A stretch of 14,763 nucleotides of DNA from Cyanobacteriota bacterium (GTDB taxonomy: Bacteria > Cyanobacteriota > Cyanobacteriia > Leptolyngbyales > Leptolyngbyaceae): assembly GCA_027482985.1 (NCBI GenBank), contig JAIXVO010000793.1:1-14763 (forward strand). The letters are read 5' to 3'. The translations under genes and the position numbers were made by a program. Below the pieces are notes generated by a model. That model did no database searches. It saw only the letters and a program-made list of their open reading frames with translations, and was not told where the DNA came from. Below are positions 1 to 6,088 of the stretch, piece after piece. How positions within the stretch are numbered: position 1 is the first letter of the stretch; each line of letters opens with the position of its first letter.

Positions 1-40
1 AGCATGACGGCTATCTGCCCTCGCCCCTTCTTCCTGATTA

Positions 41-82
41 CCCATCACCCATCACCCATCACCCATTACCCATCACCCATTA
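41..82. repeat. Heptameric tandem repeat (CCCATCA/CCCATTA)x6
   Basis: Six perfect 7-bp units follow one another: CCCATCA three times, then CCCATTA, CCCATCA and CCCATTA. The run lies just upstream of the VOC gene and its candidate -10 box. It is the same unit family as the repeat at 2717-2776 and the reverse complement of GGTAATG units in 2583-2694. It belongs to the short tandemly repeated repetitive sequences known from cyanobacterial spacers. Confidence 0.9.
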
Positions 83-95
83 CCATCCCCAGCCA

Positions 96-101
96 TATAA
101 T
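96..101 (+). promoter_or_regulatory. Candidate -10 box (TATAAT) for the VOC gene
   Basis: A perfect TATAAT lies 30 bp upstream of the start codon, and a strong Shine-Dalgarno sequence (AGGAG, 119-123, 8-nt spacing) follows. No recognisable -35 hexamer is present at the right distance, because that position is occupied by the heptad repeat. The -10 call therefore rests on the hexamer and its position alone. Confidence 0.35.
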
Positions 102-131
102 AGGACAAATGAATTTATAGGAGACTGTCTG

Positions 132-554
132 ATGGATGTAAATCCCAGTATTCTCTCCCATGTGTCCTTGGGTACAAATGACTTTGAACGGGCGATCGCG
201 TTTTACGATCGCGTGCTGCCTACGCTGGGCATTCAGCGGATGATGGAGCATCCCGGCGCAGTGGCTTATGGCAAAAAATATCCCGAGTTCTGGATCGAAA
301 CTCCGTTTGACGAGCAGACTGCGACCGTTGGAAACGGCACTCATATTGGCTTTATCGCCGCCAGCAAGGAGGCGGTTCAGGCCTTTTATGAGGCCGCGAT
401 CGCGGCTGGTGGCACGGATGACGGCCCCCCCGGTGGCAGGCCGCATTATGGCGAACCCTACTATGGTTGTTTCGTCCGCGATTTAGATGGGCACAAAATT
501 GAAGCGGCTTACTGGGATGAGCAACTCGAACAACAGTTGTATGTGGATGCTTAA
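132..554 (+). CDS. VOC-superfamily (glyoxalase/bleomycin-resistance fold) protein
   Basis: This 140-aa protein is a single-domain member of the vicinal oxygen chelate fold, whose members bind a divalent metal and act as lyases, dioxygenases or antibiotic-binding proteins. The N-terminal half opens with a beta-strand and helix pattern (SHVSLGTNDFERAIAFYD, residues 9-26). The C-terminal half carries the typical YYGCFVRDLDGHKIEA stretch near residues 110-125. His10, His71 and Glu124 are at plausible metal-ligand positions for the family. The length fits a one-module VOC subunit that would dimerise. The start is supported by AGGAG 8 nt upstream. The gene stands alone and converges on the SH3-like gene, with 22 bp between the stops. 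The fold is clear, but the substrate cannot be inferred; lactoylglutathione lyase would be an over-call. Confidence 0.85.
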   Translation: MDVNPSILSHVSLGTNDFERAIAFYDRVLPTLGIQRMMEHPGAVAYGKKYPEFWIETPFDEQTATVGNGTHIGFIAASKEAVQAFYEAAIAAGGTDDGPPGGRPHYGEPYYGCFVRDLDGHKIEAAYWDEQLEQQLYVDA

Positions 555-576
555 AGGCTGAGGAGCGATCGCCCCT

Positions 577-999
577 TCACCGTTGGGTAACAGGCCGAAT
601 ATAGCGCCGGTTGGCGCGGACGTAACAAGCTGCTTCTAGCCGATAGGTCGTTGAGCGTACCCACATCCAGGGTTTGCCAGTGGCATCTTTGGGGTTCAGG
701 AAGACTTCATCCGACCCCCCACGCCCCACTTCCGCCTGTAAGCGATCGCCCGCCCGAAATTGCCGCACAATCGGCGCATTCACCGTCGCCTGCCGCCGAC
801 AATTTAACCCCGGACTCACGACCCGCCACATCGATCCCGGCTGAAGGTTACTCCCGGCTGGCACGATCCCTAGTAGCGGCGTTTCATTCCGGGCATAATC
901 TCCCATCGCATCAGGTTGCGATATTTGCGCGATCGCGCTCCCACTTACGCTTACCACCATCACACCCAATCCCACTCCCCAGCCTCCCCATCGCCGCAT
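577..999 (-). CDS. Secreted SH3-like domain protein
   Basis: This 140-aa protein begins with a signal peptide: two arginines, a hydrophobic stretch to about residue 20 and a likely cleavage after SAIA (residue 24). It is probably periplasmic or exported. Residues about 57-135 resemble bacterial SH3-type (SH3b) domains as found in cyanobacterial secreted proteins: LNCR near 65-68, a VRQFRAGDRL strand near 78-87, DEVFLNPKDATGKPWMWVRS near 97-116 and a YVRANRRYIRP ending. Cys67 and Cys125 could form a disulfide after export. The start is supported by GGAG on the minus strand at 1008-1011, 8 nt from the ATG. Such domains usually bind peptides or cell-wall material, but no ligand can be named. Confidence 0.75.
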   Translation of the reverse strand: MRRWGGWGVGLGVMVVSVSGSAIAQISQPDAMGDYARNETPLLGIVPAGSNLQPGSMWRVVSPGLNCRRQATVNAPIVRQFRAGDRLQAEVGRGGSDEVFLNPKDATGKPWMWVRSTTYRLEAACYVRANRRYIRPVTQR

Positions 1000-1071
1000 T
1001 GCCCAATCTCCGATTTAATCGCCTTCAAGAAATTACCATGATTCCCCTTCAATACCCCTAAATAGTGATTT

Positions 1072-1203
1072 TCAGACGTGATGATTTGAGCGCAAGTTTT
1101 TTTGAGTATTGAGCGCATCGAAAGCAAACACCACTCCCTGTTTTGCTAATACTTTAATCACAGGTGGCAAAGCTTTCATTTCATTGCTTTTACAGTCCAC
1201 GGG
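1072..1203 (-). pseudogene. Remnant of an ISAs1-type transposase
   Basis: Reading the minus strand from about 1200 down to a TGA at 1072-1074 gives a peptide of about 42 residues. It matches the core of ISAs1/H-repeat transposases: D-C-K-S-N-E followed by a K-A-L-P helix start, then V-V-F-A-F-D-A-L-N-T-Q-K. In the family this segment reads KSNEI..(I/L)P, about 15 residues, then DA(M/L)..QK, with the Asp of DA taken as a catalytic residue. A stop codon (TAA, 1204-1206) lies immediately upstream in frame and the family match ends soon after the QK. No inverted repeats or remaining domains are visible, so this is a small decayed fragment. The match is from memory of the family, not a search. Confidence 0.6.
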
Positions 1204-1329
1204 TTAAATCGGTAGAATCAGTCTTCGTTCCAAGTCATGGTGAGGTTTGCTGCTGCTGTTTCTGAAAAAATCCATTCAGCTGTGTCTCATGCCTATTTCT
1301 GATACTCATTCATAATCTAAGGAATCATC
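1204..1329. other. Spacer between transposase remnant and small gene
   Basis: This is the rest of the 330-bp stretch between the SH3-like gene and the 84-aa gene. No further transposase similarity, repeat or convincing promoter was seen. An AAGGAA Shine-Dalgarno element sits at its end (1319-1324), 5 nt before the next start codon. Confidence 0.5.
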
Positions 1330-1584
1330 ATGACAGACTCTAATTTCTCGCAACAAGCCAGTGACTTTGCCGCAGATGCAGTCATTGATACTCAAGCGGA
1401 TCAATGGGTCAACCAGAGCCTTGATGCGATCGCTGCCCACATTCCGGGGGCTGAAATGATTGAACAACAACTCAAGACCGAGACTGACCAAGTGCTCAAT
1501 CATGCGATTAATACTGAAATCAATCAGGCCGTTCAAGCGGCTGAAGAGCGGATGGGAGGATTATCTAACTCCAACCAACCCTAG
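1330..1584 (+). CDS. Small hypothetical protein, helical, Ala/Gln-rich
   Basis: This 84-aa protein is not recognised. It lacks a signal peptide and membrane segments and is rich in Ala, Gln, Asp and Glu, with a hydrophobic periodicity that suggests several amphipathic helices (about residues 7-35 and 41-75). It contains no cysteine and is acidic. A good Shine-Dalgarno sequence (AAGGAA, 5 nt spacing) and codon use like its neighbours, including an internal GCGATCGC, support a real gene. It lies between a transposase remnant and a broken DedA gene, so it may be a survivor in a decaying region. A hairpin with an 8-bp stem (1613-1620/1632-1639) follows the stop but has no U-tract. Confidence 0.6.
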   Translation: MTDSNFSQQASDFAADAVIDTQADQWVNQSLDAIAAHIPGAEMIEQQLKTETDQVLNHAINTEINQAVQAAEERMGGLSNSNQP

Positions 1585-1612
1585 TCATCCAGCTTGATCC
1601 AGGCTTCCCAAC

Positions 1613-1639
1613 ACCTGCCATGAAGATGTTGTGGCAGGT
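1613..1639 (+). terminator. Hairpin after the 84-aa gene (weak terminator candidate)
   Basis: ACCTGCCA at 1613-1620 pairs perfectly with TGGCAGGT at 1632-1639 across an 11-nt loop, 28 bp past the stop codon. Only a short TTT occurs downstream, so it could be an attenuating or mRNA-stabilising hairpin rather than a true intrinsic terminator. Confidence 0.3.
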
Positions 1640-1723
1640 CTGGATTTAATCGAAAAGACCGGAAATACTGGGATCGTTCACAACGTCATGCCAAACTATC
1701 CCAGTTCATTGAAGGACTCTCCC

Positions 1724-2317
1724 ATGACCAATTAGCCTCAACTCATTCAGTCTTTAGGCTATCTCGGAGTTTGGGGCATCATCTTTGCCGAGTCGGGGTT
1801 ATTGGTCGGCTTCTTCTTACCTGGTGATAGCCTCTGATTGACTGCCGGATTTCTCTCCTCCTAACAACTCCTCAACCGCTGGATTCTTCTACCCGGAGCC
1901 GTTCTCTTTGCGATGGTGGGAGACAATGTGGGCTATCGTACTGGGCGCTGGTTGGGGCGGCGGCTATACCAGCGTCCCGATTCCCGCTGGTTTCGCAAGC
2001 AACATTTACTGAAAGCGCAAGCATTTTACGATCGGCATGGGGGGAAGGCGATCGGCTTGGCAAGATTCATGCCAATTGTTCGTACCTTCGCATCGATCGC
2101 CGCTGGTACTGCCCCCATGCGGTATCGCCACTTTGCGGTCTACAACATCCTAGGCGGACTATTGTGGACAGGCGGGTTACTCCTCGCAGGCTACTTTCTC
2201 GGCAATCTCATTCCTGATGTTGATCATTACCTGATACCCATCATCACCCTCATCATCATCCTGTCTTTAACGCCATCACTCTGGCATCTCTACCAGAATC
2301 GCGCCCACAAGCATTAA
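1724..2317 (+). pseudogene. DedA-family membrane protein gene broken by three nonsense codons
   Basis: One continuous reading frame from ATG 1724 to TAA 2315-2317 (197 sense or stop codons) encodes a recognisable DedA/SNARE-associated membrane protein. Members are polytopic inner-membrane proteins linked to envelope homeostasis and lipid flipping. The frame holds the family landmarks in order: an N-terminal helix ending in [17 protein letters not shown] (before codon 38), TAGFL, then GDNVGYRTGRWLGRRLYQR, RFMPIVRTFASIAAG and a YNILGGLLWTGGLLLAGYF helix. It is interrupted by TAG at 1733 (codon 4), TGA at 1835 (codon 38) and TAA at 1862 (codon 47), with no frameshift. An ATG at 1913 could start a 134-aa C-terminal product, but that would lack the conserved acidic/PGD N-terminal part. 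I judge it a pseudogene; the domain identity is secure. Confidence 0.85.
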
Positions 2318-2515
2318 GCCGAGATCAACAGTCAGAAATTTACAGTTCAATCATGTCCCACTCGTAGTAACGCATCACAAGAAGACTATTTTCTGCACAG
2401 CCCTCAGACTATTCTCCAGCAACTAGCAAGTATGATTCATGACTCACTTCTCAATTACAATAGAGTCTACTTCTCAACCAATCAGACGATAAAACTGAGC
2501 ACTCTCAATGCCAAC
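2318..2515. other. Spacer without recognisable content
   Basis: About 200 bp between the broken DedA gene and the ftsH terminator is AT-richer than the surroundings. I saw no coding frame with family similarity on either strand and no repeat. It may be further decayed DNA. Confidence 0.5.
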
Positions 2516-2551
2516 AAAAAACGATCGCTCCCATTAGCCAATGAGCGATCG
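2516..2551 (-). terminator. Intrinsic terminator downstream of ftsH
   Basis: On the minus strand, CGATCGCTC (complement of 2543-2551) pairs perfectly with GAGCGATCG (complement of 2522-2530). The loop itself can close further through a CATT/AATG pairing, and six T residues (complement of 2516-2521) follow directly. This is a textbook rho-independent terminator for ftsH, about 235 bp past its stop. Each arm carries the HIP1-type CGATCG core. Nothing else on the minus strand lies close enough to be its target. Confidence 0.7.
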
Positions 2552-2582
2552 CGAAGGTGCATATAGGTCAAGTGTATCAGAA

Positions 2583-2694
2583 GGTGGTTGGTGGTTGGTA
2601 GTTGGTAATGGGTAATTGGTATTTGGTAATGGGTAATGGGTAATTGGTATTTGGTAGTTGGTAGTTGGTAGTTGGTAGTTGGTAGTTGGTGATT
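2583..2694. repeat. Heptameric tandem repeat, 16 units of GGTNNTN type
   Basis: Sixteen uninterrupted 7-bp units fill exactly 112 bp. They include GGTGGTT, GGTAGTT (five in a row at 2653-2687), GGTAATG, GGTAATT and GGTATTT. The sub-series GGTAATG-GGTAATT-GGTATTT occurs twice, which suggests block duplication. The GGTAATG units are complementary to the CCCATTA units at 2717-2776, so the two arrays can pair. Confidence 0.92.
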
Positions 2695-2716
2695 GAGCCG
2701 GATAAAAGGGCTTTGA

Positions 2717-2776
2717 CCCATTACCCATCACCTATTACCCATTACCCATTACCCATTCCCCATTCATTACCCATTA
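2717..2776. repeat. Heptameric tandem repeat (CCCATTA type)
   Basis: Seven units run in register from 2717 to 2765 (CCCATTA, CCCATCA, CCTATTA, CCCATTA, CCCATTA, CCCATTC, CCCATTC). After a 4-bp slip one more CCCATTA follows at 2770-2776. The array ends about 10 bp beyond the ftsH stop codon, so it would lie in the ftsH 3' untranslated RNA. It uses the same unit as the array at 41-82. Confidence 0.9.
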
Positions 2777-2786
2777 CCCCCCGCCC

Positions 2787-4730
2787 CTACCCCAACGTCT
2801 CCTGCATTAGCGGTGTCCCTGCGGGCAATTTACCCTTGAGGAGCCATTTCTCCATTTCGGCAGGGGCAATGGCCTGCTTTAGGCGATCGCGGAGGGGTTC
2901 CCCTTCGAGCACTTCCTGATTCAGCAATTCCTGAGCGGTTTCTTCCAGGATGTGACGGTTTTGGCTGAGAATGGCGAGTGCCATGTGATGTGCGCCATCG
3001 ACGATTTCCTTCACTTCCCGGTCAATCTCCTCCGTCACCTTTGGACTGACGGCGCGCCGTGGGGATTGATAGCCATCGAGGAATTGCATTTGCTGTTTCT
3101 CAAAGGCGATCGGCCCCAGGACATCACTCATGCCGTATAGAGTGACGGAGCGTTCTGCCAAGTCGGTCGCTTTTTGGATGTCGTCGCTGGCTCCGGTAGA
3201 CACCTTGCCAAAGATGATCTCTTCGGCGGAACGACCGCCCAGGAGGGTGGCAATCCGACCGCGAATTTCGTCTTCTGCCATCAGGAAGCGGTCTTCTTCC
3301 GGCAATTGCAACGTGTAACCGAGGGCACCTACGCCACGGGGGACAATCGAGATTTTCTCAACTTTGCCGCCACCGGGCATCAACGCCCCAATGATTGCAT
3401 GTCCAACTTCGTGATAAGCCACCACTTTCTTTTCCATCTCATTCAACACGCGAGATTTCTTCTCCAGTCCGGCAATCACGCGTTCGATCGCTTCCGCAAA
3501 GTCTGCCATCACGACTGATTGCCGACCATTCCGCGCGGCTAACAAAGCGGCTTCATTTACCAGGTTGGCGAGGTCTGCGCCCACAAAGCCGGGAGTCCTT
3601 ACCGCGATCGCCCCCAGATCCACATCATCCGCCAGTTTGACGTTACGAGCATGGACTTTGAGAATCGCTTCCCGCCCGATCTTGTCGGGGCGATCGACCA
3701 CCACCTGGCGATCGAAGCGACCAGGACGACGTAGTGCCGGATCGAGCACTTCGGGTCGGTTCGTCACCGCCAGCAAGATCACGCCCGTATTCGCCTCAAA
3801 CCCATCCATTTCAGTCAGCAATTGGTTCAGGGTTTGTTCCCGTTCATCGTTGCCCCCAAACGCCCCATTTTGAGCCCGGGATTTACCCAGCGCATCTAGC
3901 TCATCAATGAACACAATACACGGCGCTTGCTTCTTCGCCTGCTCAAACAGATCGCGGACGCGAGACGCACCTACCCCCACAAACAGTTCGATAAATTCCG
4001 AACCCGAAATGCTGAAGAACGGCACTCCGGCTTCTCCAGCCACCGCTTTAGCCAGCAACGTTTTCCCAGTTCCGGGTGACCCCACCAACAACACACCTTT
4101 GGGAATCTTGGCTCCTAAGCGGGTGTACTTATCCGCATTCTTGAGAAAATCGACAATCTCTTGCAGTTCGGCTTTGGCTTCATCGACCCCCGCCACATCC
4201 GGGAATTTTACCCCCGTCACCCCTTCTGAGTAAATCCGGGCTTTGCTCTTGCCAACGGTGAGAGAGGCAGGTCCGCCGCCCCCTTGCCGATTCATCAGAA
4301 ACGCCCAGATGCCAAAGAAGATCAATGGCGGTGCCACCCAACTCAAGACCGTGCCAATCCAGCCGTTGTTACTGGGTGGTGGAGCGCCAAATTCCACGCC
4401 ATTGTCGCGCAGAATCTTCGGCAGATCCAAATCAATCGGCAGCGGAGTCGTACTGTAAAGCCGTGGCGGTGGCGGCGGTTGGGTCGTATCCGCGATCGCG
4501 TCCGGCTTCAGCGTGAACTCAATCCGATTCGGCGTAATCAGCGCCTGAGCCACCTTGCCAGCCTGCACTTGCGTCACAAAATCGCTATAGGCAATTTGGG
4601 GCGTGCGTTGTCCAAAGAAGGACGGCACTACAAAGTTCAGGACTAAAAGTAAGCTCACTAAAATCAATAGCCCGCCCCCAAATTGACGCGGGCGCGGTGT
4701 TTTCATTTTGTTATTCGTTTCAACGGGCAT
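2787..4730 (-). CDS. ftsH: ATP-dependent zinc metalloprotease FtsH
   Basis: FtsH is a membrane-anchored AAA+ protease that unfolds and degrades membrane and soluble proteins; in cyanobacteria, homologues act in the thylakoid and plasma membranes, including photosystem quality control. In this 647-aa reading, transmembrane helices lie near residues 19-38 and 124-147, flanking an extracytoplasmic domain. The AAA core has Walker A GSPGTGKT (217-224), Walker B with FIDELD (about 274-279), a pore loop ELFVGVG and a second region of homology ending RRPGRFDR. The protease domain has HEVGH (440-444), and Asp517 in the GASDD stretch is the likely third zinc ligand. The start at 4730 is chosen over an in-frame ATG at 4805 because GGAG (4741-4744) sits 10 nt upstream and the hydrophilic MPVETNN start resembles cyanobacterial homologues. 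It looks closer to FtsH1/FtsH4-type than FtsH2-type paralogues. Walker A has Ser where Pro is usual. Confidence 0.95.
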   Translation of the reverse strand: MPVETNNKMKTPRPRQFGGGLLILVSLLLVLNFVVPSFFGQRTPQIAYSDFVTQVQAGKVAQALITPNRIEFTLKPDAIADTTQPPPPPRLYSTTPLPIDLDLPKILRDNGVEFGAPPPSNNGWIGTVLSWVAPPLIFFGIWAFLMNRQGGGGPASLTVGKSKARIYSEGVTGVKFPDVAGVDEAKAELQEIVDFLKNADKYTRLGAKIPKGVLLVGSPGTGKTLLAKAVAGEAGVPFFSISGSEFIELFVGVGASRVRDLFEQAKKQAPCIVFIDELDALGKSRAQNGAFGGNDEREQTLNQLLTEMDGFEANTGVILLAVTNRPEVLDPALRRPGRFDRQVVVDRPDKIGREAILKVHARNVKLADDVDLGAIAVRTPGFVGADLANLVNEAALLAARNGRQSVVMADFAEAIERVIAGLEKKSRVLNEMEKKVVAYHEVGHAIIGALMPGGGKVEKISIVPRGVGALGYTLQLPEEDRFLMAEDEIRGRIATLLGGRSAEEIIFGKVSTGASDDIQKATDLAERSVTLYGMSDVLGPIAFEKQQMQFLDGYQSPRRAVSPKVTEEIDREVKEIVDGAHHMALAILSQNRHILEETAQELLNQEVLEGEPLRDRLKQAIAPAEMEKWLLKGKLPAGTPLMQETLG

Positions 4731-4870
4731 GGGCAATTTGCTCCTTCGTTCGCGATGGGTTGTGCCGCCAGTTCTCCCTGCCACAACCCGGAAAAACTCG
4801 CTCACAACCTGCGTCTATGGCTATTGTAAAGAATTTGTTGCGATCGCTCTGATGGGGGAAACCGACCAGG
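4731..4870. other. ftsH upstream region
   Basis: This stretch holds the ftsH Shine-Dalgarno GGAG (minus strand, 4741-4744) and presumably the ftsH promoter. I could not assign -10/-35 boxes with confidence. An in-frame extension of ftsH to an ATG at 4805 exists but looks like untranslated leader. Confidence 0.4.
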
Positions 4871-4961
4871 GGAGGGAGGAGGCAGAAGTCAGGAGGCAGG
4901 AGGCAGGAGGCAGAAGTTGGGAGGCAGGAGGCAGAAGTCGGGAGGCAGAAAGGGGCAGGCA
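4871..4961. repeat. Heptameric tandem repeat, 13 units (GGAGGCA/GAAGTNN)
   Basis: Thirteen 7-bp units follow without a break, mainly GGAGGCA alternating with GAAGTCA, GAAGTTG or GAAGTCG; the last units (GAAAGGG, GCAGGCA) are degraded. The plus strand is almost pure purine. Two complementary-strand units (TCCTGAC TCCTGAC) follow at 5046-5059, so a small inverted partner exists. The array lies upstream of ftsH and so mirrors the arrays found downstream of it. Confidence 0.9.
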
Positions 4962-5045
4962 CTCTTTGACAAAACCTTGCTGCTGGCACATCACCCGATC
5001 CCAGGCATTCCTTACCATCCCTCACAGTCCTCCCCCTCCGATTTC

Positions 5046-5066
5046 TCCTGACTCCTGACTTCTCTC
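5046..5066. repeat. Short heptad repeat (TCCTGAC)x2 plus TTCTCTC
   Basis: Two perfect TCCTGAC units and one degenerate unit lie 85 bp from the GGAGGCA array and carry related sequence on the opposite strand (GTCAGGA). The remaining spacer to the hemerythrin gene (5067-5187) contains overlapping HIP1 cores near 5107-5119 and no convincing promoter. Confidence 0.65.
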
Positions 5067-5187
5067 CTCTATTAACGAAAATTACTTTTTACGACGTTAT
5101 GACTCCCGATCGCGATCGCCCTTTTTCCGCCTGGGCACTCTAGCGACATGAATTCATTGACCTGAAAATGATTAACCTGGGAGCACA

Positions 5188-5619
5188 ATGATGCAGAAAT
5201 TTGAGTGGACACCAGAATTGACGGTGGGTGTGCCGATGATCGACACCCAGCATAAGGAATTAATTTACGCGTTCAATGATTTTTCGGCGGCGATCGAAAA
5301 TGGGACGGGAGCGAGTGCCATTAAGAAATTATTGACGTTCCTGAAGTACTTTACGGAATGGCATTTTGAGCAGGAAGAAAGCTGCGCCAACAAACACAAA
5401 TGCGCGATCGCGGATACGAATCACCAAGCCCATGCCAAATTTTTGAATATTTTTAGCGAATTGCAAACGGCCTATCGCGACAGTGGAGCGAGTGAGGACA
5501 TTGCGCGTCAGGCTCACGCGCAATTGGCGGACTGGTTAGTCAACCACATCATGACGATCGATACCCAAATCGCGAAATGTATCCGGCATGCGACGGGTGT
5601 GAGTTGTAGTCCATCTTGA
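5188..5619 (+). CDS. Bacteriohemerythrin (non-heme di-iron O2-binding protein)
   Basis: This 143-aa protein is a four-helix-bundle hemerythrin that would bind O2 at a carboxylate-bridged di-iron site in the cytoplasm and may act in oxygen storage, sensing or detoxification. Ligand motifs are visible in order: IDTQH (His22), HFEQEE (His59 and Glu63), HQAHAKF (His79/His82) and HIMTID (His120 and Asp125). The usual H-x-x-x-H pair in helix 3 instead reads Asn78-x-x-x-His82, with a His at 79, so one iron ligand may be shifted or absent. Four cysteines occur (66, 72, 131, 140). Two start codons are adjacent; GGGAG at 5179-5183 is 4 nt from the first and 7 nt from the second (5191), so the mature start may be one residue later. 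It stands apart from its neighbours. Confidence 0.88.
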   Translation: MMQKFEWTPELTVGVPMIDTQHKELIYAFNDFSAAIENGTGASAIKKLLTFLKYFTEWHFEQEESCANKHKCAIADTNHQAHAKFLNIFSELQTAYRDSGASEDIARQAHAQLADWLVNHIMTIDTQIAKCIRHATGVSCSPS

Positions 5620-5694
5620 GTCAGCCGCACTGGATGATGGCACCAGGCACTTACACACTATCCCTACTGTTAATTCAAAGGAGAATTTGACACG

Positions 5695-6060
5695 ATGCAG
5701 CGCGTTTTACCCAAATTGTTATCGGCTACAGTGTTGTTGCTGCCCGCGATCGCCTTGACGAGTCAGGCCGCTTTTGCCGATCAGCGAGACTTCCAATTGG
5801 TGAACGATAGTCGAATCCAAATTAATGAAGTGTACGTCTCGACCGTCAGTACCGACGATTGGGAAGAAGATGTGTTAGGGCGTGACGTGCTTGGGGTTGG
5901 CGAAACCACCCGGATCACGTTTTCGCGCGGCGTGTCGGGCACTTGCGCCTATGACATTCGTGTGGTGACGGCTCAAAATCGGGCAGTGGAACGAGCCAAC
6001 GTCAATCTTTGTGAAACAAACGATGTGATTTTTAATGGGTCACAATTACTCACTCGATAA
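5695..6060 (+). CDS. Small secreted protein of unknown function
   Basis: This 121-aa protein has a clear Sec signal peptide: basic start, hydrophobic core to about residue 22 and AFA cleavage site with Asp29 as the likely first mature residue. The mature part is about 93 residues, mostly beta-predicted. It contains a VSTDDWEEDVLGRDVLGVGE segment (residues 51-70) and two cysteines (84 and 106) that could form a disulfide. I recall similar small exported proteins with the D-D/S-W-x-x-D-x-L-G pattern in many bacteria, but no function is established. AAAGGAG at 5677-5683, 11 nt upstream, supports the start. It precedes the membrane-protein gene by under 30 bp, so the two may be co-transcribed. 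Confidence 0.75.
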   Translation: MQRVLPKLLSATVLLLPAIALTSQAAFADQRDFQLVNDSRIQINEVYVSTVSTDDWEEDVLGRDVLGVGETTRITFSRGVSGTCAYDIRVVTAQNRAVERANVNLCETNDVIFNGSQLLTR

Positions 6061-6088
6061 TAGGTGATTGCTGCGCTGGTTCATTTGC

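Noticed and set aside
66..446. 126-residue minus-strand open frame across the VOC gene
   Set aside because: It is antisense to a well-supported gene and runs into the heptad repeat; no family similarity.
651..1061. 136-residue plus-strand open frame
   Set aside because: It lies antisense to the SH3-like gene, which has a signal peptide, a ribosome-binding site and recognisable motifs; the plus-strand peptide is low-complexity Pro/Ser.
1724..1912. Alternative genetic code or stop-codon readthrough to rescue the DedA gene
   Set aside because: All three stop types interrupt it, while every other gene here ends at ordinary stops. No recoding element such as a SECIS-like hairpin was evident, so decay is the simpler reading.
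2482..2731. Minus-strand open frames full of Pro/Thr/Tyr/Gln repeats
   Set aside because: They are translations of the heptad arrays; a repeat period that is not a multiple of three rotates through all frames and gives repetitive peptides without being a gene.
2583..2776. Tandem repeats as a possible CRISPR array
   Set aside because: Units are 7 bp and contiguous with no spacers, and no cas genes are present. They are simple heptameric repeats.
4730..4805. N-terminal extension of FtsH from the ATG at 4805
   Set aside because: The extension is Arg/Thr-rich with no family match, whereas the ATG at 4730 has GGAG at good spacing and a family-like start.
4708..5058. 116-residue plus-strand open frame upstream of the hemerythrin gene
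   Set aside because: It overlaps the ftsH start on the other strand and then translates the GGAGGCA heptads; no start signal or domain.
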